Assembly: GCF_028204155.1 (NCBI RefSeq)
Contig: NZ_JAQLOI010000001.1
Location: forward strand, 1,364,001 to 1,428,000
Source: Vibrio algarum
GTDB lineage: Bacteria; Pseudomonadota; Gammaproteobacteria; Enterobacterales; Vibrionaceae
Length of the DNA: 64,000 bases
Direction of reading: 5' to 3'
Numbering within the stretch: position 1 is the stretch's first letter; each line of letters starts with the position of its first letter. Below the pieces are notes generated by a model. That model had not been told where the DNA came from. It made no database searches and worked only from the letters and a program-made list of their open reading frames with translations. The translations under genes and the position numbers were made by a program. This document shows, piece after piece, positions 56,233 through 64,000 of the stretch.

Positions 56233-58463
56233 GTCTATCGAAGAAGAAACCTCTTCGATTGTACTATATAAATCTGGAAATGTACGCTTAAAAGTTAACA
56301 CTGCTTCAACGTCATTTTCAGAACTCGTTTTGATCTCAGTTAGTGCAAAATCTAAGAAATTCGACACCCAACCACCAGTTTTTGAACCACCGTATGGCAA
56401 TTTATCTATTATTCTATCTTTGATAATTAGAACCAGGTCTCTCGCGGTTTGATCGATTAATTGTTTGTAGTTTTTGTTCTCTTTACTACACAAGGTATCA
56501 GACTTACCTTCGAACGCAATTCTAAATATAATAACCTTATCTTCTTTTGTAATATTAAGCTTTACAAACTCTCTTAAAATATACCTTAAATACTTTTCCT
56601 TTACTAATTTTGCAAAATTTTTATTATCATTAGAAAGTTCAATGTCAGAAATGTTTTGGTTAAAGATCGCATTAAAACTGGATATAACATTGAAATTCTG
56701 AGGATAACGGTTTCTATGCGAGTCTATGACTCTGTTAGGGTCACCTTTAGAACCAACTTGCACATGTTTGTCAAACTCAGTAAGTAGCCAACGTACAAAT
56801 AGTTTAATACTATTCGTATTTAATAAATATCCTTCAATTGTATTTGGCGCTATCTTTACTCTTTCCGATTTTGTTATTACATTATTAATTCTATTTACTA
56901 ACCTCACTATGTCCGTGTTCTTAAAAGATGTTTTAAATCCATTGAACTCATGAGGGATACCATCGATTTTTAGTATATTATTTAATCGTACATAATAATC
57001 TCGACGTGTTGAACCCCAGAACCCTTTTTTGTATTTATCTCGAATGGAACGTATGTTTACTTCCTTAGATAAAAAACTAATAGCACCTGTGTTTGGATTT
57101 ATATCAATCATTTTATCTGCATCGTATAGAACCAAATAAGGAATAGATACATTAGAGTTAGAAGGATTTATAGCTTTTAACATCACTTCGTTAGTTTTAT
57201 ATACGTCGATTTTGTTTAGTTTTGGGAATAACCGTCTTAGGTTCAGATTGCCAAATAATTCCAGTTCTGTCTCTCCTTCAACAAACAATATAAAATTGCT
57301 AAAGAAGAGTCTTGCTTCATTGTCATTAAAGACATTAACGAACCTGCTATCTTCAAAATACGAATTCATAAGAGAGCAATAAGTAATTTTATTATTAACT
57401 GAAGTGAAATGATAAACCTTATGTTCGTCAGTATTATTGAATTGTTTTACAATCGTTTTCAGTACGTTGGGAGAGTGAGTGGAAAATATTATTTTTGGGT
57501 AAGGTGTTTTATACTTACCACGCTCCCATTCTGAAGAGTCGCTTTTCAAGCTTCTATAAAGTTGATGAAGATTATCGATTAGTTCTTCACTTCTCTTAGG
57601 ATGTAAACCAATTTCTGGTTCATCTATAAATATCGTCGGTGTAATAAATTCCCTGCGAGTTAAAGTGATTAAAAGGTTGAGAAATATCTCTAGGAACTTA
57701 TGTGAATTCGTACCATCAGATTGTGTAACCAGGTCAAAACCATCAATGTTAAACTTATGTCCACGAAGACCAACTTTAATATAGTTCAGCAAAAGATCTT
57801 GATATTCGTATGGAGTAGCTTTGGTTATAGTTCCAATTGTCTCTACGTAGTCTTTATATGAGTTGCTTTTATTGGATACATTCTGATCTATGAACTCAAT
57901 AATTTTGTCTCTAGTTAGATGCTTAGTGTTGAGGAATTTCAACTTAGTCACTACATTCCACAAATATTTCCAATCATATAAATCAAGCCGTCTAGTATCT
58001 ATCGAGAAGAATGGATAAATTCGATGTATGATCTCTCGAACGGCACTATCAGAATCAGACCAAGTAAGAGAGTTGTTTTTATGTACTCTCAGCGTAAGAG
58101 TAAATAGTCCTTTCTTTTTGTTTTTCTAAATAGATATTCCCATTGATCTAGTTCACTTTTAAACATAGATTTGTAGATATGACGTTGGTAAGAACTACGA
58201 TCTTTGTTTGTTCTAATGACATCTTCAAGTCTGCTAGTATCGAAAACGATAGATATTTCACCGTGGTTCGAGTAATTAGAATGGAGCTGTAAATTTTTAG
58301 GAGATTCATTGATGAGTGCTTTAAAGTAGAAATCTAATACTTTCAGTAAGTTAGATTTGCCGACATTATTTTTACCTATGATGCAATTAATATCCGAAAA
58401 GTTTTGAATAGCAAAATCTTTAAATGATAGTAAATTTTTTACCCTAATAGATTTAATACCCAT
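56230..58463 (-). CDS. OLD-type ATPase-TOPRIM nuclease, one apparent frameshift
   Basis: Adding one base in the A-runs complementary to 58111-58125 joins a 124-codon frame to a downstream frame, giving ~744 residues. The N-terminus has Walker A (CIIGKNNVGKS, ~27-37); Walker B is in IFIDEPEIGLHPKRSEE (~281); a TOPRIM domain follows (FVEGETELELFG at ~392, LYDADKMID at ~445). OLD-family proteins are ATP-regulated nucleases used in phage defence. Adjacent to a retron-type RT, it would be the effector of an ATPase-TOPRIM class retron. The slip site is not a canonical programmed-frameshift heptamer, so a sequencing error is favoured. Confidence 0.82.
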
Positions 58464-58848
58464 TAATAATACCTTTGAATATCAGAATACGCTTATTGAA
58501 ATGCACCAAGTGGCATAATTCTAGATGTTATCATTTGCAAGTTATTTTGTCTTTAAATTCATATAATTAGTTAGATATGTCTTAAATTCGCCCCCAATTA
58601 CTCTACAACCAGCAGTAGCGAGAAGAATGCGATGAGCTTCGATCCAATACTATTCGAAAGAAGCAGCTCAAACTTCGTTTAGTAACTGATTAAAATATCA
58701 TTACTATCTGGTTCTAGATTCGAAGCTCTAGTTACCGAACAACTATATTAATAGTGTTTTAAATCAATAAATTACTATGCATATATGGACATAACACTCT
58801 TAATGTGTGATGTTGAAACATCACGGAGTGTTTTTAAGGTTATCTGAC
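58464..58848. other. 385-bp divergent region between the two defence systems
   Basis: The region lies between the start of the OLD-type gene (minus) and the start of the MBL gene (plus), so it should hold both promoters. It contains a 9-bp inverted repeat GAGCTTCGA/TCGAAGCTC (58634-58642, 58720-58728) about 80 bp apart. No ORF of weight or strong RNA fold was found; it is also a second, weaker place to look for retron RNA. Confidence 0.45.
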
Positions 58849-59808
58849 ATGCTACATAGTTTTAAGATTCACCTCTTAGAAGCAAAAACGGGAGATTCAT
58901 TCATAGTTGAATGTGGAAATATTGGTATCATTGTGGATGGAGGAACTCGTAGTGTTGCAAAGATACTTAAGAGGTATTTAAAGAGCGCAAATTTCGTCCA
59001 GTTGAGAGCTATTTTCGTAAGCCATGTAGATAGAGATCATGTCGGTGGAATAGTAAAACTCTTCTCTCATTTTAGTCAGTATGTACCTAAAAGCGTGCAA
59101 ATCTACATGAACCACCCTGAATTAGCCCACGCAATTAGCGATGAGTCTGGTCTAGTTACGTATGAAGATGGAAATGACCTCAAATCTATTCTGGATGCGT
59201 ATGATTACAATTTGGAACAAGTTGTTTCTGGACAAAAGATAGATATTTGTGATGTGGGAGTTAAGATTTTATCTCCTGAGAAACTGCTGCTCACGAGCTT
59301 ATACCAAAAATGGGAAAAACATGATGAAGGTCTTGTTTGTAGCGATCCAATCGATGTTGATTGCTCGGTTATTCCTAAAGAGCCTATCACTTCTTTAAAG
59401 GATGATATTGTCAATGCATCATCACTATCATTTATCCTTTCTTATATGAATGAGAGTATTCTTTTCCTTTCTGATTCTTTACCAGAGACTATAAACGCTA
59501 GATTGGAAAAGAAGCAAAAATTTAATATTGTAAAAGTATCACACCATGGTAGTAAGAATAATACGAGTATGGAATTACTAAAGAAAGTGGTATGCAATAA
59601 ATTCATTATTTCTACAAACGGGCCGCGCAGCTACGGGCATCCTCATGCAGAAACAATCGTGCGGCTAATACACTCATGTATATATCATGGATTTTCTGAT
59701 TGTAATATCTACTTCAACTACGAAAAAGTAAAAGACCGCATTGTCCTCCGTAACGTGCCTAAATGCGTTAACGTTAATTTAATTTACTCCAAATCGATAA
59801 ATGTCTAA
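58849..59808 (+). CDS. Metallo-beta-lactamase-fold hydrolase of the ABC-3C-like operon
   Basis: A 319-residue MBL-fold protein, chosen to start at MLHSFKIHLLEAKTGD (58849). The metal motif HxDxDH is present as SHVDRDHVGG (~57-66), and a second SHHGSKNN at ~230 is typical of the ComEC-like MBL group. IIVDGG at ~28 is the usual Asp-containing first motif. It is the first gene of a four-gene unit and its stop overlaps the next start (TAATG). A phosphodiesterase or nuclease role is plausible; no membrane helices, so it is cytoplasmic. Confidence 0.83.
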   Translation: MLHSFKIHLLEAKTGDSFIVECGNIGIIVDGGTRSVAKILKRYLKSANFVQLRAIFVSHVDRDHVGGIVKLFSHFSQYVPKSVQIYMNHPELAHAISDESGLVTYEDGNDLKSILDAYDYNLEQVVSGQKIDICDVGVKILSPEKLLLTSLYQKWEKHDEGLVCSDPIDVDCSVIPKEPITSLKDDIVNASSLSFILSYMNESILFLSDSLPETINARLEKKQKFNIVKVSHHGSKNNTSMELLKKVVCNKFIISTNGPRSYGHPHAETIVRLIHSCIYHGFSDCNIYFNYEKVKDRIVLRNVPKCVNVNLIYSKSINV

Positions 59809-60932
59809 TGATAGAACTAAAAAATAAAACTAAGTGCAATTTTGTACATTTAAAAAGTAACGATGTTAGTGTAGGCTGCGGGTTTATATTTGACGTTAAC
59901 GAAGAGACTTACTGTGTAACCGCTGGTCACGTGGTGTTTGGAAAGAGATTTGATAAAGAGAGAAATATAGATTTTTTTGACATCAATAACAATAAATTAG
60001 AGAAAATAGAACGAATGTCAGATATTACCTTTGCTAAAAATTATGATTTAGCACTCTATAAGGTATACGAAGATATTTCAAATATTAATAAAGTAAGAAT
60101 GTGTAGAAGTATTGTAAATAGCAAATTACTTTCAATTTCATATATGAAGTCATCAACTCTCTCTGATCCCTTCTTTTTGGACATAATAAAATTCAATGAC
60201 GAACTTGATGATAATATAATCAGGTATAGTACGAAAGCAAATTCCTTTAGTAACTTTCAAGATGATGAACACGGCGCTGAAGCAATGGAAGGTATTTCTG
60301 GAAGCCCAATAGTTCTATGCTCATGGGATAATACAATCGTTTTTCACGGAATAGTGACTAAAATACCTAATAAAGGTGTCGGTGATTTTATTGATGCAAG
60401 AAGTCTTTTACCTTTAAAGGATTTAATTGCCGAGATAGAGTTTTATGATAGGGATGAATTCGATTCTAGCCACAAACTGATCAGGTTTAATAGCAAATTA
60501 TTTGAAAAAGAGAAATTCAATAATTGGGTTGATGCATGGAAAGAATTACCTTTAAATAAGGATTATTACAATAATTTAGTGAAAAAGTTAAGAGCTATAC
60601 ATGGTGAAGACTTTCACGCTGAACTACATAAAGAATTAGAAAAAATCATGATAGGTGATGAATGTTTTACGAATGTAATTGAAAAAAATTCTACGCTTTA
60701 TGATAGCTACCAAGATATTGTAGAAACTGCTGAAAGAGATAAGATGGAAAAACACGTATCGACTAGATCCGAAGCGTTGGGACATTATCAGAATGTGTAT
60801 GAAAATCACCTTAGATATATTAATGACGATCTGAGTAAATATGAGCTGAGTAGAACTGATAAACGTAAAATAGCACAGTATAATATTGCTACTTGGATGG
60901 CTGTTTGCAATTTGAGATTTGAAATTAAATGA
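59808..60932 (+). CDS. Trypsin-like protease with C-terminal ABC-3C-like domain
   Basis: A 374-residue protein. The first ~215 residues form a trypsin/DegP-like protease: His in TAGHVVFG (~40), Asp in YDLALYKVY (~78), and Ser in MEGISGSPIVL (~164), so all three catalytic residues are present. The last ~150 residues are helical and charged (FNNWVDAWKELPLNKDYYNN) and may be the domain that docks with the ABC ATPase. No signal peptide is present, so it would act in the cytoplasm. Overlaps both neighbours. Inferred effector of the system. Confidence 0.8.
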   Translation: MIELKNKTKCNFVHLKSNDVSVGCGFIFDVNEETYCVTAGHVVFGKRFDKERNIDFFDINNNKLEKIERMSDITFAKNYDLALYKVYEDISNINKVRMCRSIVNSKLLSISYMKSSTLSDPFFLDIIKFNDELDDNIIRYSTKANSFSNFQDDEHGAEAMEGISGSPIVLCSWDNTIVFHGIVTKIPNKGVGDFIDARSLLPLKDLIAEIEFYDRDEFDSSHKLIRFNSKLFEKEKFNNWVDAWKELPLNKDYYNNLVKKLRAIHGEDFHAELHKELEKIMIGDECFTNVIEKNSTLYDSYQDIVETAERDKMEKHVSTRSEALGHYQNVYENHLRYINDDLSKYELSRTDKRKIAQYNIATWMAVCNLRFEIK

Positions 60933-61369
60933 GTATTCTAATAAAAAAACTTTCGTATAAAAGCTTCATCTCAGCTAGAGGGTTGGATAGCTTTCAAATT
61001 GCATCGATATTAATGTTGATTGCTTACTCTACTAATGGTCGTGCAAATTATATATATATCAACAAATTGCATTTTTTGTTTGATCTGCTAATTTGCGACC
61101 AAACTCTCGATGGCTTTCCTAAGTTTACAATTCCACCTTGGAATATAGACAAAGATTTGAAAAATAAACTGATAGTCTTATCAAAAAATGGACTTATTTG
61201 TGAGTCTTTTGAACAGAATAAAGTTAGATATTCATTAACTGATGAAGGTTTCAATATAGTCCAGCAGTTTGAACAAATTGAAGAACTATCTACTATAAGA
61301 GACAAAGCACAAACTTTAGCCAGTACTACAACAAAAACGATGTTCGAAAAGTCAAAGGTAATATTTTAA
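60929..61369 (+). CDS. Small middle component, winged-helix-like
   Basis: A 146-residue protein with an N-terminal helical part (SFQIASILMLIAYSTNGRANYIYINKLHFLFDLL) and a segment IVLSKNGLICESFEQNKVRYSLTDEGFNIVQQF that looks like a winged helix. Size and position between effector and ABC ATPase fit the 'middle component' of ABC three-component systems. It overlaps its neighbours by ATGA and TAATG. Family identification is by context; I cannot name a specific Pfam entry. Confidence 0.65.
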   Translation: MSILIKKLSYKSFISARGLDSFQIASILMLIAYSTNGRANYIYINKLHFLFDLLICDQTLDGFPKFTIPPWNIDKDLKNKLIVLSKNGLICESFEQNKVRYSLTDEGFNIVQQFEQIEELSTIRDKAQTLASTTTKTMFEKSKVIF

Positions 61370-63417
61370 TGTTCAAGATAAATTTTGTATCGTCAGATAT
61401 TCGAGTTGAAGATAGTAATAAGCACTATGGCTTTAAATATAGCTTTGATAATGGCTTAAATATCATTAAAGGACAAAACTCATCAGGTAAATCAAGTATC
61501 CTATCTTGCATTTATTACAATCTTGGAATGGAACAACTACTCGGAATGAGTACAGGAAAATCGAGCCTATTGGATAAATGTTTGACTAGTGAGTTTATAT
61601 ATCAGGACACTACCCATAGTGTTACTCAATCCTCCATATATTTAGAGATTGAAAACGACGAAGGTGAAGTGGTATTGCTAGAACGCTCTGCTGTTTCACC
61701 GATAGAAGATGCCAAGAATACTATCATAGTTCATAGTAAAAAAGGTGCGGATAAGTATTATTTGCATGCGATAAAAGATCATTCACATAAACATGGGTTT
61801 TATTCATGGTTACAAGAATTTATAGGAATAGAACTACCTAGAGATAATGAGACAGGCAAAAACACTTTATATCTACAGAATGTATTTTCTAGCTGCTTTA
61901 TAGAGCAAACTAAAGGCTGGTCAGATTTTATGTCTCAAATGCCATCATTTAACATAAAAAATGCCAGGAAAAAATTAGTAGAATACCTTCTATCTCTAGA
62001 ATGTTTAGACAACGATATAGAAAAGGATAAATTGACCAACGAAAGAGCTTCATTAGTAGATTCTTGGTTTCATTCAGTAAAGAATTTTGAACGTGTTGAT
62101 TTTGCGCTGTCATACAAAGTTAATGGCTTAGCTAATAAGTTCGAAAGGTCTAGCATTGACTCATTATTGAAACTACAGTTAAAAATTAATATTGATTCTG
62201 AGTGGATAGATATTAATACTGCAAAAAAATCAGTAGGAAAAGAACTGACGAAAATTAGAAAATTAAATAGAAAGTCGGAAAAAAGAAAAGATCTGACAGA
62301 ACTGAGTGAAAAAAGAAAAGATCTTAAGATGAAACTACTAAATTTTAATCGTGTTAAGTCATCATTAGATAGAGCTTATACTACTGAAAAATATAAGATT
62401 AATAGCTATGAGAAACATCTAAATAGATTAAGTGAAGAGAGATCAAATATCATAGGCGCAAGAAAAGTTGACGCATTAATAAGTGAGTTAACTTCATCAG
62501 AGCATTGTCCACTATGTGATAGTACAATAGAAATAATATCCGACGAAAAAGTCGTTACTTCCACAGATTACGATAACTCGCTCAAGTTCATAGATAGTAA
62601 AATTTCCATGATTAGTAGCTATATTCAAAGCTTCAGTAATTATGACGATGAATATACAAAGGATTCCAACTATTATGATTCTTTGATTTTTGAAACTAGA
62701 ACTGAGATTTCTAATCTGGATCGAGATCTAAATTCAAATGCCAGCCTAAGTGATTCAAGAGCACAGATTCATGCTGAAATTATTAAATCAAACTTATTAG
62801 ATAAATTAATAATTTTAGAAGAACAATTTGATAGTTTTAAGACCACTGTTAATGACATCAACACGCAAATCGTTAATATTGATACTAGGATAAGAAATAT
62901 AAATCAATCATTTAGTAGTGACGATGAAATAATTAAAAGTTTTCAAGAAACATTCAGAAATTATTTGGGTGATTTTCACTATACAAGTAATGAAGTTTTT
63001 CGCGTTAAGATTAATAATAGGCAGCCTCTTAAAGCATTTCCAAGTGTTTATAATGCTTCAGCAGGAAGTGCTCAACCAATACGTTTAGCATCCTCAGCAA
63101 GTGATTTTATACGTTCTGAATGGGCATTTTATCTAGCGCTTCTTGATAAGTCACAAGTTCATCCAGGAATTTTAATTTTTGATGAACCAGGCCAGCATGC
63201 TATGAGCTTAGACTCGATGTCTAAGTTACTTGAATTAGCTGAAAATAAGAAGAATAAACAAATTATACTCGCCATATCAAAGTTCACTAAGGGATATAAC
63301 GATACCAAAGAAGAGCAGAAAATATCTCTAGACGCTATAACGAACAACCTTACTGAATTCAACGAAATAGAGATAGATTCCGATAATGAAAAATTAGTTT
63401 CGGAACTGAAAGACTAA
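61369..63417 (+). CDS. SMC/Rad50-like ABC ATPase with CxxC hook
   Basis: A 682-residue ABC ATPase. Walker A is IKGQNSSGKSS (~33-43), and the Walker B is GILIFDEPGQHAMS (~602), preceded by a signature-like region NASAGSAQPIRLASS (~563-577). Between them lie long coiled-coil stretches (~220-360 and 400-520) interrupted by a CPLCD zinc-hook-like motif at ~379-382, as in Rad50. It is the last gene of the operon. In ABC-3C systems such an ATPase probably senses nucleic acid and triggers the effector. Confidence 0.83.
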   Translation: MFKINFVSSDIRVEDSNKHYGFKYSFDNGLNIIKGQNSSGKSSILSCIYYNLGMEQLLGMSTGKSSLLDKCLTSEFIYQDTTHSVTQSSIYLEIENDEGEVVLLERSAVSPIEDAKNTIIVHSKKGADKYYLHAIKDHSHKHGFYSWLQEFIGIELPRDNETGKNTLYLQNVFSSCFIEQTKGWSDFMSQMPSFNIKNARKKLVEYLLSLECLDNDIEKDKLTNERASLVDSWFHSVKNFERVDFALSYKVNGLANKFERSSIDSLLKLQLKINIDSEWIDINTAKKSVGKELTKIRKLNRKSEKRKDLTELSEKRKDLKMKLLNFNRVKSSLDRAYTTEKYKINSYEKHLNRLSEERSNIIGARKVDALISELTSSEHCPLCDSTIEIISDEKVVTSTDYDNSLKFIDSKISMISSYIQSFSNYDDEYTKDSNYYDSLIFETRTEISNLDRDLNSNASLSDSRAQIHAEIIKSNLLDKLIILEEQFDSFKTTVNDINTQIVNIDTRIRNINQSFSSDDEIIKSFQETFRNYLGDFHYTSNEVFRVKINNRQPLKAFPSVYNASAGSAQPIRLASSASDFIRSEWAFYLALLDKSQVHPGILIFDEPGQHAMSLDSMSKLLELAENKKNKQIILAISKFTKGYNDTKEEQKISLDAITNNLTEFNEIEIDSDNEKLVSELKD

Positions 63418-63423
63418 ATTATA

Positions 63424-63448
63424 TAGCGCTTATTATATATAAGCGCTA
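63424..63448. terminator. Hairpin between the ABC ATPase and the convergent hypothetical gene
   Basis: TAGCGCTTAT/ATAAGCGCTA form a 10-bp stem with a TATAT loop between two convergent genes. There is no long T-run on either side, so it is a weak terminator candidate but well placed to serve both. Confidence 0.55.
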
Positions 63449-63456
63449 ATAGAACA

Positions 63457-63894
63457 TTATCGCATAATGTTAATATTGCTGTGGTAAAAAGGAGAGCTTT
63501 CATCATTAAATAGTGATTCTATAGAAAATTTACTGGCGTAAAATATGCAAACCAAATTGTCATCTAGTTGTGTTGTTATAGTAGAACGTAACCAGAAAAT
63601 TTCTATATTACTCTCCTTAACTAGTACATTTATGTTTTTAAATAAAACTATTGTAGGTTTATTTGATTTTTCAATAGCACTTATAGCTGCCCTATTATTT
63701 GGTAACAATAGAGTTTTCTTGAGCGATTCATGTTCATCAAAGTTTATACAATAGAAATCGATATTTTTGGTTAAAGCAATTTTTTCTAGCTTAGTTAGGT
63801 AGGATTCACTTACTATTTTATCGTCTATGCTGATTATCTTTAACGACAATTTCCAAGCATTTTCTATTAGTGTTTCGGGAAGAATACAGAACAT
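63457..63894 (-). CDS. Hypothetical protein at the right edge
   Basis: A 145-residue open frame (MFCILPETLIENAWKLSL...) convergent with the ABC ATPase. It includes a hydrophobic strand KPTIVLFKNINVLV and an acidic C-terminal part, with a helicase/AAA-like flavour but no Walker A. An in-frame stop lies ~30 bases upstream of the ATG, so it may be complete; a frameshifted or truncated larger gene cannot be excluded near the window edge. I do not recognise a family. Confidence 0.5.
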   Translation of the reverse strand: MFCILPETLIENAWKLSLKIISIDDKIVSESYLTKLEKIALTKNIDFYCINFDEHESLKKTLLLPNNRAAISAIEKSNKPTIVLFKNINVLVKESNIEIFWLRSTITTQLDDNLVCIFYASKFSIESLFNDESSPFYHSNINIMR

Positions 63895-64000
63895 GATGGG
63901 GTTTTCCCTAAAGTTTCGTCATAAATAACTATAGGCTAATTTAGAATAATCTTCCATAGGGCATCTTTTCTTGCTCTATATCACAGTTGTTATTCCTTTT

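Noticed and set aside
58111..58125. Programmed -1 frameshift joining the two parts of the OLD-type ATPase
   Set aside because: The A-rich stretch has no X XXY YYZ heptamer in the correct frame, and the same type of break occurs in unrelated core genes in this window.

Overview
The window reads as chromosome from a gamma-proteobacterium of the Vibrionaceae, most likely Vibrio. The core gene orders folC-dedD-cvpA-purF, apt-dnaX-ybaB-recR, yeaD-gapA/msrB, yeaC and ansA-sppA are those of enteric and vibrio relatives. Base composition is moderately AT-rich, and the window also carries an RssB-type regulator, HD-GYP and GGDEF proteins and a remnant of a TonB2-type locus. The species call is an inference from gene content only.

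Layout. 1-9.5 kb is housekeeping: the folC end, dedD, cvpA-purF behind a PurR box, a LysR regulator, rssB, and apt-dnaX-ybaB-recR, with a clear programmed -1 frameshift site inside dnaX. 9.6-11.3 kb holds aqpZ and two cysteine-cluster proteins. 11.3-14 kb is an accessory pocket: an IS110 remnant, an unusual array of about eleven degenerate ~27-bp repeats, then a SatD-like/DUF3307 gene pair. 14-20.4 kb is a complete peptide-uptake operon (M19 peptidase, binding protein, two permeases, two ATPases) on the minus strand. 20.9-24.1 kb encodes one large Cache/SBP/HD-GYP sensor. 24.3-37.8 kb is again mostly core (rlmA, yeaD, gapA, msrB, yeaC, ansA, sppA, fadH, ydjA, topB). 37.8-44.5 kb holds a 1891-residue calcium-repeat lipoprotein divergent from a LuxR-type regulator. 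44.6-54.3 kb is a mixed region (chemoreceptor, MFS, GST, DHFR-like protein, lipoprotein hydrolase, MscS, diguanylate cyclase) with a chimeric junction near 52.08 kb, where an iron-ABC ATPase fragment and a TonB2-associated TPR fragment meet head to head.

The right end (54.9-63.4 kb) is an AT-rich defence island with two systems. The first is a retron-like unit on the minus strand: an OLD-type ATPase/TOPRIM protein, a structured 137-nt gap that may be the msr-msd RNA, and a reverse transcriptase. The second is a four-gene, translationally coupled plus-strand operon: metallo-beta-lactamase-fold hydrolase, trypsin-like protease with a C-terminal extension, small winged-helix-like middle protein, and an SMC/Rad50-like ABC ATPase with a CxxC hook. 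Its architecture fits the ABC three-component (ABC-3C) conflict systems, with protease and MBL effectors. This is the best candidate for an undescribed system.

Caution on quality: at least ten apparent frameshifts in seven otherwise intact genes (aqpZ, the SatD-like gene, the HD-GYP gene, topB, an MFS gene, a GGDEF gene and the OLD ATPase) sit at or beside short homopolymers. Nine are repaired by adding one base and one by adding two. They look like sequencing contractions, so these genes are annotated as full-length CDSs with frameshifts rather than as pseudogenes.
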